Below, in pieces: positions 1-7,118 of a DNA stretch of 13,219 bases. The position numbers were made by a program, and so were the translations under genes. The stretch's first letter is position 1, and each line of letters starts with the position of its first letter. This DNA comes from Pseudomonadota bacterium. Its GTDB lineage: Bacteria > Pseudomonadota > Alphaproteobacteria > Rhizobiales > Rhizobiaceae. The notes below the pieces were generated by a model, which made no database searches, was not told the DNA's origin, and worked only from the letters and a program-made list of their open reading frames with translations. The stretch covers positions 1 through 13,219 of the forward strand of contig JAEWDP010000120.1 in the NCBI GenBank assembly GCA_023390055.1, written 5' to 3'.

Positions 1-1
1 G

Positions 2-1891
2 TCCAATACCGGAGAGGGCGGTGAAGAAAGTGATCGCTACACGCCACTGTCGGATGGTTCTGCCAATCCGGAACGCTCTGCAATCAAGCAGATAGCCTCC
101 GGTCGTTTTGGTGTGACGACCGAATATCTGGTCAATGCGGATATGTTGCAGATCAAGGTAGCCCAAGGAGCAAAACCCGGTGAAGGCGGACAGCTACCGG
201 GGCACAAGGTCGATGCGACTGTTGCAAAGACCCGACATTCGACGCCGGGCGTGGGGCTGATCTCGCCACCTCCACACCATGACATCTATTCAATCGAGGA
301 TCTGGCTCAACTCATTTACGATCTGAAGAACGTCAATCCGGACGCCGGTATTTCAGTCAAGCTCGTCTCTGAGGTGGGGGTCGGCACGGTTGCGGCCGGC
401 GTCGCCAAGGCACGAGCCGATCATGTTACCGTTTCCGGCTTCGACGGTGGTACAGGTGCATCACCATTGACTTCGCTGAAACATGCCGGGTCACCGTGGG
501 AGATTGGCCTTGCCGAGACGCAACAGACGCTGGTTCTGAACGGTTTGCGATCTCGTATCGCCCTGCAGGTCGATGGCGGACTGAAAACGGGCCGGGATGT
601 CATCATTGGCGCATTGCTCGGTGCTGACGAGTTTGGCTTTGCAACTGCGCCATTGATTGCGGCGGGATGCGTAATGATGCGCAAATGCCATCTGAATACC
701 TGTCCGGTGGGAGTTGCCACACAGGATCCGGTCCTGCGGAAACGCTTCAAAGGGACACCGGAGCACGTCGTAAATTACTTCTTCTTCGTTGCAGAGGAAG
801 TGCGCGAAATACTCGCTTCGCTCGGCTACACTGCGCTCGACGAAATCATCGGAGCATCCGAGCTCCTCGAAAAGGATGAGATGATCGCCCACTGGAAGTC
901 GAAGGGTCTCGACTTCTCCAGGATATTCCACAAAGTGGAAGCGCCAAAGAATGCAACCTATTGGACGGAGCGTCAGAACCATCCGATCGACGACATTATT
1001 GATCGCAGGCTGATTGAGAAATCGACGCCTGCACTTGAGAACAAGGAGCCAGTGGTCCTTGAAATGCCGATCAGGAATGTTGACCGTTCCACTGGTGCAA
1101 TGCTCTCAGGCGTCCTTGCAAAGCGTTGGGGCCACAAGGGTCTCAAAGATGATACAATCCACGTGACCCTGCGCGGTACTGCGGGTCAGTCATTTGGAGC
1201 ATTTCTCGCGCGTGGTATCACCTTTGACCTGATTGGTGATGGCAATGACTATGTTGGTAAGGGACTATCTGGTGGTCGCATTGTCGTACGCCCACCTGAA
1301 ACCTCCAGGCTCAATGCGGAAGAGGCAATTATCGTCGGCAATACTGTCCTTTATGGTGCGATCACCGGTGAATGCTACTTCCGTGGTGTCGCAGGTGAAC
1401 GCTTCGCGGTCCGTAATTCCGGGGCCATCGCGGTTGTGGAGGGCGTTGGCGATCACGGCTGCGAGTATATGACAGGCGGGATCGTTGTTGTTTTGGGCGA
1501 AACGGGACGCAATTTCGCGGCCGGCATGTCCGGCGGCGTCGCATATGTACTTGATGAGCGTGGTGATTTTGCCAAGCGCTGCAATATGGCGATGGTGGAA
1601 TTGGAACCGGTGCCGGAAGAAGATGACATGCTGGAGAAGCTGCACCATCATGGTGGTGACCTCATGCATAAGGGGCGTGTCGATGTTTCAGAGGATATGA
1701 CGCGTCACGACGAGGAACGTCTTTACCAGTTGATTTCAAACCATCTGCACTACACCGGCTCAAACCGGGCGAAGGAAATTCTCGACCGATGGACAGAGTA
1801 CCGGCCGAAATTTCGCAAGGTTATGCCGGTCGAATACCGGCGTGCCCTAGAGGAGATGGAGCGCATGCGCATGGGTGTTGCAGCTGAGTAG
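2..1891 (+). CDS. gltB: Glutamate synthase [NADPH] large subunit, C-terminal part (5' end outside window)
   Basis: The frame is open from the left edge. Codons before the first internal ATG (113) already read as conserved GltB sequence (SNTGEGGEESDRY), so the gene is cut by the window and does not start at 113. About 629 residues are visible, roughly the last 40% of a usual ~1,500-residue GltB. The visible part covers the FMN-binding synthase domain, with the QVDGGLKTGRD loop and the three 3Fe-4S cysteines in C-x5-C-x4-C spacing (codons at 668, 686 and 701). The glycine-rich GXGXG beta-helix domain follows, roughly bases 1080-1700. Known role: the synthase half converts 2-oxoglutarate plus channelled ammonia into glutamate, in a complex with GltD. 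The amidotransferase domain that hydrolyses glutamine would lie off the left edge. gltD follows 108 bases downstream on the same strand. No frameshift or missing key residue is seen. Confidence 0.97.
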   Translation, partial: SNTGEGGEESDRYTPLSDGSANPERSAIKQIASGRFGVTTEYLVNADMLQIKVAQGAKPGEGGQLPGHKVDATVAKTRHSTPGVGLISPPPHHDIYSIEDLAQLIYDLKNVNPDAGISVKLVSEVGVGTVAAGVAKARADHVTVSGFDGGTGASPLTSLKHAGSPWEIGLAETQQTLVLNGLRSRIALQVDGGLKTGRDVIIGALLGADEFGFATAPLIAAGCVMMRKCHLNTCPVGVATQDPVLRKRFKGTPEHVVNYFFFVAEEVREILASLGYTALDEIIGASELLEKDEMIAHWKSKGLDFSRIFHKVEAPKNATYWTERQNHPIDDIIDRRLIEKSTPALENKEPVVLEMPIRNVDRSTGAMLSGVLAKRWGHKGLKDDTIHVTLRGTAGQSFGAFLARGITFDLIGDGNDYVGKGLSGGRIVVRPPETSRLNAEEAIIVGNTVLYGAITGECYFRGVAGERFAVRNSGAIAVVEGVGDHGCEYMTGGIVVVLGETGRNFAAGMSGGVAYVLDERGDFAKRCNMAMVELEPVPEEDDMLEKLHHHGGDLMHKGRVDVSEDMTRHDEERLYQLISNHLHYTGSNRAKEILDRWTEYRPKFRKVMPVEYRRALEEMERMRMGVAAE

Positions 1892-1927
1892 ACCGGCTGC
1901 ACTGAGACATGAGTTATTCACCGTTCG

Positions 1928-1956
1928 CCAGGGCCACCAATGGTCTGGCCTGCTGG
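1928..1956 (+). promoter_or_regulatory. Stem-loop in the gltB-gltD intercistronic gap
   Basis: CCAGGGCCA (1928-1936) can pair with TGGCC (1946-1950) plus CTGG (1953-1956), leaving a 2-nt TG bulge and a 9-nt loop. No T-run follows, so it is not a standard Rho-independent terminator. It could be an mRNA processing or stability element between the two subunit cistrons, or simply GC-rich chance pairing. Confidence 0.35.
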
Positions 1957-1999
1957 TGTCGGGGCCGGAAGGCCGCCTTGATTTGAAGAGGGATAGAAC

Positions 2000-3454
2000 A
2001 TGGGCAAGGTAACGGGCTTTCTCGAGATTGACCGTCAGGTGATGAAATATCAGCCTGCCTCCGACCGTATCCGCCATTTTCGTGAATTTACCATTCCGAT
2101 GGCTGATGTCGAAGTAACCAAGCAGGCTGCTCGTTGCATGGACTGTGGCATCCCCTATTGCCATGGTCCAACAGGCTGTCCGGTTCACAATCAGATTCCG
2201 GACTGGAATGACCTTGTGTGCAATAGCAGATGGGAAGAGGCCATCCGCAACCTCCATTCCACCAACAACTTTCCGGAATTCACAGGGCGCGTCTGCCCGG
2301 CTCCATGCGAAGAGGCATGTACGTTGAACCTGGAGGATACACCGGTTGCGATCAAGACGATTGAGCAGGCAATCGCAGACAAAGCCTATGAACTTGGATT
2401 TATCGGTCCCCAGCCTGCTACAATTCATACCGGCAAAAGAATTGCGATCATTGGATCCGGGCCCGCGGGAATGGCCGCGGCGCAGCAGTTGGGTCGGGCT
2501 GGCCATGACGTGCATGTCTATGAACGCGAGAGCAAGCCTGGCGGCCTTCTGCGATACGGGATACCGGACTTCAAACTGGAAAAGAACTTCATTGACCGTC
2601 GGATCGAACAAATGAAGGGCGAAGGCGTAACGTTTCATTGCGGGGTGAATGTCGGTATTGACATGCCGATTGAGCAGGTCCTGTCGGAACACGATGCCGT
2701 TCTCTATTGCGGAGGCTCAGAGACGCCTCGCCCAGCCGCAATCCCCGGCGTTGAATTGCAAGGCGTGTATGATGCGATGCCATATCTGGTACAACAGAAC
2801 CGTCGTGTTGGCCGGGAGAGTATCGATAGCGTCGGCTGGCCAGCAGATCCTATCCTCGCCGGTGCAAAGCATGTAGTGGTTGTCGGCGGCGGTGATACCG
2901 CATCCGACTGTGTCGGCACTGCATTTCGCCAGGGAGCAGTAAAGGTAACACAACTGGATATTCGTCCGCAGCCTCCCGAAAAAGAAGACAAGCTGGCGGT
3001 TTGGCCGTACTGGGCCACCAAGATGCGTACTTCCTCCAGCCAGGCGGAAGGCGCAATGCGTGAGTTTCAGGTCGCAACGCTCGAATTCGTTGGAGAGGAT
3101 GGCCATCTGACGGGTGTTCGTTGCTGTGAAGTCGATGAACGGCGCAAGCCGATCTCCGGCACTGAGTTCATTATCAAGGCGGATCTTGCATTTATCGCCA
3201 TTGGTTTTTCCGGACCACTCAAGGACGGTATTCTTTCCGAACTTGACGGTAAGCTCACGCTGAATGTTGATCGTCGTGGTTCAACCAATGTGGTTGCAAA
3301 CGACCGCGATTATAGGACGTCCTTCGATAGACTCTGGGTCGCCGGTGATGTCCGGCGCGGTCAGTCGCTTGTTGTCTGGGCGATCCGTGAGGGCAGGCAG
3401 GCAGCGCGGGCGATCGATGAGGCACTGATGGGGAGCTCGGTTCTTCCGGCTTGA
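2000..3454 (+). CDS. gltD: Glutamate synthase [NADPH] small subunit
   Basis: This 484-residue protein has the normal length for GltD. The N-terminal ferredoxin-like region carries two cysteine sets, C46-x2-C49-x4-C54-x5-C60 and C99-x3-C103-x3-C107, which in this family ligate 4Fe-4S clusters. A Rossmann FAD-binding motif (GSGPAG, 152-157) follows, then the conserved GGLLRYGIPDFKLEK segment (181-195). A second dinucleotide motif (GGGDT, 296-300) suits NADPH binding. The C-terminal FAD motif LWVAGDVRRGQSLVVWAI lies at 445-462. Known role: it oxidises NADPH and passes electrons through FAD and Fe-S centres to GltB, completing the GOGAT half of the GS-GOGAT ammonia assimilation cycle in the cytoplasm. 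The ATG is preceded by GAGGGA at good spacing. The gene lies 108 bases after gltB, is probably co-transcribed with it, and is convergent with the SGNH gene. Confidence 0.98.
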   Translation: MGKVTGFLEIDRQVMKYQPASDRIRHFREFTIPMADVEVTKQAARCMDCGIPYCHGPTGCPVHNQIPDWNDLVCNSRWEEAIRNLHSTNNFPEFTGRVCPAPCEEACTLNLEDTPVAIKTIEQAIADKAYELGFIGPQPATIHTGKRIAIIGSGPAGMAAAQQLGRAGHDVHVYERESKPGGLLRYGIPDFKLEKNFIDRRIEQMKGEGVTFHCGVNVGIDMPIEQVLSEHDAVLYCGGSETPRPAAIPGVELQGVYDAMPYLVQQNRRVGRESIDSVGWPADPILAGAKHVVVVGGGDTASDCVGTAFRQGAVKVTQLDIRPQPPEKEDKLAVWPYWATKMRTSSSQAEGAMREFQVATLEFVGEDGHLTGVRCCEVDERRKPISGTEFIIKADLAFIAIGFSGPLKDGILSELDGKLTLNVDRRGSTNVVANDRDYRTSFDRLWVAGDVRRGQSLVVWAIREGRQAARAIDEALMGSSVLPA

Positions 3455-3496
3455 ACCCAACGCCGCCAACGTCATGTGAGGGTGACCGTTTAGGGA

Positions 3497-4699
3497 CTAT
3501 CTGATGGAGATACGCTGATAGTTGTCGATCCGACCATCGGGCGGTGTAGGCAGTTCACCCCGCTTTACAAGCATATCGCGGGGTGTTTCGACAGCGGAAG
3601 CTGGCGGTGGAACTGCACCCAGTAGCTCGTTCCCACCATCAAGATCGGGATCCATCATGCTGATCGGTTTAACTGGAATGGCCGTCGTGGTGGAGGGGGG
3701 AAATGTCTGAAGTTCAGGCAGGCTGGCGGCATCGAGACTCACAAGTTCTGGACTTGCCATGTCTCCAAGATGGCGGCGGGCATATTTTTCCACATAGAAG
3801 GCCATCTTACGCTTTCCCGCGGTGGTGAAGTTGATCCCATCGGAGCCGCGCAGGCGTGCTTGCTGTCCGTTCATATCCGATCCGGTCGCAATATACTTAC
3901 CCTCTTCGTTCACAAATCCTTCCCAGATATCGACGAATTCGCCGCCTACCTTTTCGATCTGTGCCCGATAGATACCGTTCAATTTGATGGCGTCCGTCAT
4001 CATCGAGGACGACTGGAAAGAGGGAAGCCCCACCCAGAGCAACGGCAACTGGCGGCTTCGGATGATGTTGGCATACTCTTGTACGCGCCGTTCATATTCG
4101 GTGAACCAGGCGTCCGTGCGAAATTTTTCGCTGGAACCTCCGAATTGCATTTCCTGGCGGTCATTGGCCCCGATCAGGACGACGACAAGTGCGGGATTGA
4201 CTTCATCGATAATGCCGGGGAGATCTTGCGGCCAATTGTAGTAGTCTTGACGCACGAGACCCGACGAACCGTTGCTTCTCTCTGTGACAGCCACACCCGG
4301 GGATTCTTCAAAGGCAACACTCAACTGATCTCCCAGACCGGCGGCCAGGAAATCCCCAACGACTAGGATCTGACGAGCATTGTCGAGTTTGGCAACCGGA
4401 GGAGGCTTTGCAGGAGCGGGCGGCTTGACTGCCTTGCGCACAGGACTGCGGGTTTCCGAGGCGCGGCTACGTCGGCGTTGTTTCTGGCGTTGGCGGCGCG
4501 GGGCGACGTCCATAACAGAGGGATCATCGATATAGCGACGTCCCCCTCCAAAGAGCATTTCAAATAGATTTCGACGTTGGACGCGTTCCTGGGCTTCCGC
4601 TGGTACAACCTGTGTTGGAATAGCGAGTACAAGGACAATGAAAACCGTGAAACACCGGCTGAAGGCCCGTCGTCCGTGAATTTGCAGCGTAATCGTCAT
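3497..4699 (-). CDS. Exported SGNH/GDSL-fold protein, DUF459 type, apparently lacking the catalytic Ser and His
   Basis: The protein has 400 residues. A basic N-terminus and hydrophobic stretch (17-34) ending near PAEAQ suggest Sec export to the periplasm. A very basic linker (about 67-93) and a Pro/Ala stretch (92-103) precede the SGNH-like domain (about 108-310). The block I motif reads VVGDFLAAGL, with Phe117 where GDSL enzymes have the nucleophilic Ser. Block II has SNGSSG (142-147), block III is GAND (177-180), and block V reads SDGINFTTAG, with Asn290 in place of the usual catalytic His of DxxH. The C-terminus (about 311-400) is Pro-rich and looks unstructured. I recall DUF459 proteins as common in rhizobia, but the role is not known to me. 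Candidate roles are a non-catalytic glycan-binding protein or an esterase with a non-canonical mechanism. It lies 67 bases downstream of a lytic transglycosylase gene on the same strand. No Shine-Dalgarno is evident, but no other start is available. Confidence 0.85.
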   Translation of the reverse strand: MTITLQIHGRRAFSRCFTVFIVLVLAIPTQVVPAEAQERVQRRNLFEMLFGGGRRYIDDPSVMDVAPRRQRQKQRRRSRASETRSPVRKAVKPPAPAKPPPVAKLDNARQILVVGDFLAAGLGDQLSVAFEESPGVAVTERSNGSSGLVRQDYYNWPQDLPGIIDEVNPALVVVLIGANDRQEMQFGGSSEKFRTDAWFTEYERRVQEYANIIRSRQLPLLWVGLPSFQSSSMMTDAIKLNGIYRAQIEKVGGEFVDIWEGFVNEEGKYIATGSDMNGQQARLRGSDGINFTTAGKRKMAFYVEKYARRHLGDMASPELVSLDAASLPELQTFPPSTTTAIPVKPISMMDPDLDGGNELLGAVPPPASAVETPRDMLVKRGELPTPPDGRIDNYQRISIR

Positions 4700-4713
4700 G
4701 CTGATGCCGTGAT

Positions 4714-4757
4714 CTGTCGCCCCAAGCTGGTGTCGTCTACATGATTTGGGGCGACAG
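4714..4757 (-). promoter_or_regulatory. Perfect 12-bp inverted repeat between the transglycosylase and SGNH genes
   Basis: CTGTCGCCCCAA (4714-4725) and TTGGGGCGACAG (4746-4757) are exact reverse complements around a 20-nt loop. The repeat fills most of the 67-base gap: 9 nt after the transglycosylase stop codon and 14 nt before the SGNH start codon. No T-run follows on either strand, so a classical terminator is unlikely. It may be an mRNA stabilising or processing hairpin, a leader structure controlling the SGNH gene, or a binding site for a dimeric regulator. The structure is certain; the function is inferred. Confidence 0.6.
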
Positions 4758-4766
4758 GCAGTGTTG

Positions 4767-6020
4767 TCAACGCAAAGCTTTGAGAAGTGACTGTGATGGC
4801 TTGCCGTCTACCTGCATGCCAAGCCTTTCCTGAATGGCTGTTATGGCAGCCCTGGACCCGGAGCCGAAATTACCGTCAATCTCGCCATCGTAGTAGCCAA
4901 GTTGTTTCAGCTTGGTTTGTAGCTCGAATTTCTCAACCATATCGAGCGTACCATGTGGCCTTGGCCAACGCTGATGTAGTCCACCATAGCCGGCGATCTG
5001 GTCTGCAAGCATTCCGACCGCCAGTGCATAACTGTCGGCCGCATTATATTTCTTGATCACGAAGAAATTGCGCGTCATCAGAAAGGCCGGACCCTCTGCC
5101 CCTGCCAGCAATTTCAGCTCTGCCCGATCACCTGGACGTGGAAACGGCTTGCCATTCGGACGCGTGAAACCGAGAGCGGCCCATTGCGAAAGCGTTTTGG
5201 TCTGCCCGTTATATTTTGCCGCACCCCGGGGAAGAACCGCTTCATAGCCCCAGGTCTTGTCACTTTGCCAGCCATTCTTCTTGAGAAGATTGGCAGAGGT
5301 CGCCAGCGCATCGGGAATGGAATTCCAAATATCGGCCCGTCCATTGCCATCAGCATCATATTGATAGAGCAGATAGCTTGTGGGGATGAATTGTGTATGG
5401 CCCATGGCCCCGGCCCAGGATCCGGTAAGCTGGCTGGCAGGAATCTTGCCAGACTGGAGGATCTTGAGAGCTGCAATCAACTGGGTCCGTGCAAATTTGG
5501 CACGTTTGGGATCACCCCATGCGAGTGTCGCCAGAGCCTGGGGAATGTGGTGAAGGCGATCCGGCTTGTCGAGCACTGCGCCATAGTTGGATTCCATTGA
5601 CCAAATGGCAAGCAAGATATGTTTGTCGACCCCGAAGTGCCGTTCCAAGGCTGCAAGCGTGCGCCCATGCTTGGAAAGCATCTGGCGACCGATCTTGACG
5701 GTGTAAGGGTTCACACGAGAATCCAGGTAATCCCAGATCTTCGACTTGAATTCGGGTTGATATGCAGCCTTTTCAAGGACCTCTCTGTCGGGGCTTGTAA
5801 CCCCTGCGAAAGCCTTTTGATATGTAGACCGGCTAATGCCGCTCTTTGCAGCAGCGCTATAAAAATCTCCTACCCAGGACTTGAAACCTGCGTCCGCCCG
5901 GGCATCTAACGGGGTGACCGCCAAGCAGCCCCCGGCGATCAGGGAAAAGATAAATCCACGGAAATGTTTGGTGCGAAAGGTGATCATCGACAGTCGTACC
6001 CGTTGCTCTTGGAGTTTCAT
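4767..6020 (-). CDS. Lytic murein transglycosylase, MltB-like, with C-terminal peptidoglycan-binding domain
   Basis: The protein has 417 residues from the first ATG. A hydrophobic segment (about 22-36) ending in DARADA marks an export signal. A second in-frame ATG at codon 12 (5985-5987) gives a more typical signal peptide, and neither start has a clear Shine-Dalgarno. The MltB/SLT_2 domain spans roughly 46-350. It includes LAIWSMESNYG, with probable catalytic Glu143, and GSWAGAMGHTQFIPTSY (200-216), typical of the family. Residues about 361-417 form a peptidoglycan-binding type 1 domain (QTKLKQLGYYDGEIDGNFG). Known reaction: non-hydrolytic cleavage of the MurNAc-GlcNAc bond, giving 1,6-anhydro-MurNAc ends, in the periplasm. 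No lipobox cysteine is seen at the signal peptide end, so it is probably soluble rather than a lipoprotein like E. coli MltB. It is transcribed divergently from galU and lies upstream of the SGNH gene, probably in one transcript. Confidence 0.93.
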   Translation of the reverse strand: MKLQEQRVRLSMITFRTKHFRGFIFSLIAGGCLAVTPLDARADAGFKSWVGDFYSAAAKSGISRSTYQKAFAGVTSPDREVLEKAAYQPEFKSKIWDYLDSRVNPYTVKIGRQMLSKHGRTLAALERHFGVDKHILLAIWSMESNYGAVLDKPDRLHHIPQALATLAWGDPKRAKFARTQLIAALKILQSGKIPASQLTGSWAGAMGHTQFIPTSYLLYQYDADGNGRADIWNSIPDALATSANLLKKNGWQSDKTWGYEAVLPRGAAKYNGQTKTLSQWAALGFTRPNGKPFPRPGDRAELKLLAGAEGPAFLMTRNFFVIKKYNAADSYALAVGMLADQIAGYGGLHQRWPRPHGTLDMVEKFELQTKLKQLGYYDGEIDGNFGSGSRAAITAIQERLGMQVDGKPSQSLLKALR

Positions 6021-6138
6021 AGTTTGCCAGCCATGATGTCTGGTTTAACGAATGGATAACAGCACAGAGTCAACAAACTCTTTACCATAGATTGCTGGAC
6101 AACGCATCGTTGGCGAAATGGTAGCAAATTGACACTAG

Positions 6139-6164
6139 ATGACGCGATTGTGAGTTGGCGTCAT
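6139..6164 (+). promoter_or_regulatory. 7-bp inverted repeat just upstream of the galU ribosome binding site
   Basis: ATGACGC (6139-6145) and GCGTCAT (6158-6164) are exact reverse complements separated by 12 nt. The repeat ends 11 bases before the Shine-Dalgarno. The arm spacing of about two helical turns would fit a dimeric repressor or activator, but a 7-bp match can arise by chance. Confidence 0.3.
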
Positions 6165-6175
6165 GATTGGTGCAC

Positions 6176-6181
6176 AGGAGG
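6176..6181 (+). promoter_or_regulatory. Shine-Dalgarno AGGAGG that fixes the galU start
   Basis: AGGAGG lies 5 nt before GTG at 6187 in the context CACAGGAGGTGAGTGTG. It lies inside the reading frame that would begin at ATG 6163, so that upstream ATG is unlikely to be used. GTG 6181 overlaps the site itself. Confidence 0.85.
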
Positions 6182-6186
6182 TGAGT

Positions 6187-7065
6187 GTGAAGAAAATTCG
6201 TAAGGCTGTTTTTCCTGTTGCAGGGCTAGGGACACGGTTCTTACCGGCGACGAAGGCCGTCCCGAAGGAGATGTTGACGGTGGTCGACAAGCCGGTCATT
6301 CAATATGTCGTCGACGAGGCAGCGGAAGCGGGAATTGAACATTTCGTTTTCATTACGGGCCGTGGCAAGGGTGTTATCGAGGACTATTTCGATATCCAGT
6401 ATGAGCTTGAGCAGATGCTTCGCGAACGAAACAAGAATGCCCAATTAAGCCTGTTGGCAGATCTTCTGCCAACGGCAGGTACTGCGAGCTTTACGCGCCA
6501 GCAGGTACCACTTGGTCTTGGCCACGCTGTGTGGTGCGCTCGCGATATTGTTGGCAATGAACCATTTGCTGTGCTCCTTCCCGACATGATCATGTCATCA
6601 CAGAAAAGCTGCCTGAGGGGTATGGTAGAACTCTATGAGCAGACTGGAGGCAATGTGCTGGCCGTTGAGGAATGTGATCCGGCCCAGGCACACAAGTATG
6701 GGATCGTAGGTGTCGGTGCTAAGGTTGGCGAAGGCTTCAAGATAACGGAAATGGTAGAGAAACCTGATCAGGGTACCGCGCCATCCAATTTCTACATCAA
6801 CGGCCGTTACATCCTGCAACCGGAAATATTTGACATCCTGCAAACACAGGAACGTGGTGCCGGCAATGAGATCCAGTTGACCGACGGAATGCTGACCTTG
6901 GCTAAGTCCCAGGATTTCTCCGCATATCATTTTCGCGGTGAGACTTTCGACTGTGGTGCCAAGGATGGGTTTATCCTTGCAAATCTGGCATTTGCACTTC
7001 AGCGGTCAGACATTCGCCCCGCGATCGAAGGGCCACTGAAGGACATGGTTGCCCGACTCAATTGA
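6187..7065 (+). CDS. galU: UTP--glucose-1-phosphate uridylyltransferase
   Basis: The protein has 292 residues, starting MKKIRKAVFPVAGLGTRFLP, the canonical GalU N-terminus. The nucleotide-binding loop GLGTRFLPATKAVPKEM is followed by VDKPVIQYVVDEA. The sugar-binding side shows TEMVEKPDQGTAPSNFYING. Known reaction: UTP + glucose-1-phosphate gives UDP-glucose + pyrophosphate in the cytoplasm. UDP-glucose feeds exopolysaccharide, LPS core, cyclic glucan and UDP-glucuronate synthesis. The GTG at 6187 is chosen because a perfect AGGAGG sits 5 nt before it and the family N-terminus begins there. An in-frame ATG at 6163 would add eight non-conserved residues encoded by the Shine-Dalgarno region. The gene stands alone on its strand, divergent from the transglycosylase gene and convergent with the beta-barrel gene. 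Confidence 0.97.
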   Translation: MKKIRKAVFPVAGLGTRFLPATKAVPKEMLTVVDKPVIQYVVDEAAEAGIEHFVFITGRGKGVIEDYFDIQYELEQMLRERNKNAQLSLLADLLPTAGTASFTRQQVPLGLGHAVWCARDIVGNEPFAVLLPDMIMSSQKSCLRGMVELYEQTGGNVLAVEECDPAQAHKYGIVGVGAKVGEGFKITEMVEKPDQGTAPSNFYINGRYILQPEIFDILQTQERGAGNEIQLTDGMLTLAKSQDFSAYHFRGETFDCGAKDGFILANLAFALQRSDIRPAIEGPLKDMVARLN

Positions 7066-7085
7066 CGCGCCGCCTGCCGGGTACG

Positions 7086-7118
7086 AAAGGCAGCGGGGGT
7101 CCCACGCTGTTGCCTTTT
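7086..7118 (+). terminator. Probable galU terminator, possibly bidirectional
   Basis: AAAGGCAGCG (7086-7095) can pair with CGC...TGCCTTT (7105-7117), with a 3-nt bulge (TGT) and a GC-rich loop. The right arm ends in TTTT (7115-7118) and the left arm begins with AAA, so it could work from either side. It starts 20 bases after the galU stop and runs into the last codon of the convergent beta-barrel gene. Confidence 0.5.

Larger units (their letters stand above)
6021..6186. promoter_or_regulatory. Divergent intergenic region between the transglycosylase gene and galU
   Basis: This 166-base gap must hold the start signals for both flanking genes. A TTGACA hexamer sits at 6129-6134 on the plus strand, but no convincing -10 box lies 16-18 bases downstream. 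On the minus strand a TTGACT (6067-6072 on the plus strand as AGTCAA) also lacks a good partner. No promoter can be assigned with confidence. Confidence 0.4.

Noticed and set aside
491..982. Minus-strand open frame of 163 residues opposite gltB
   Set aside because: It lies wholly antisense to strongly conserved gltB sequence, has no recognisable domain and is rich in residues expected from reverse reading of a codon-biased gene.
1847..2692. Minus-strand open frame of 281 residues opposite gltD
   Set aside because: It overlaps conserved gltD throughout, with no domain, ribosome binding site or neighbour support. Length alone is explained by few stops in the antisense frame of a GC-rich gene.
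3770..4366. Plus-strand open frame of 198 residues opposite the SGNH gene
   Set aside because: It is antisense to a gene with signal peptide and SGNH motifs, and the translated sequence shows no recognisable motifs.
6129..6134. TTGACA as a -35 box for galU
   Set aside because: No -10-like hexamer is found 16-18 bases downstream, so a promoter cannot be supported from this alone.
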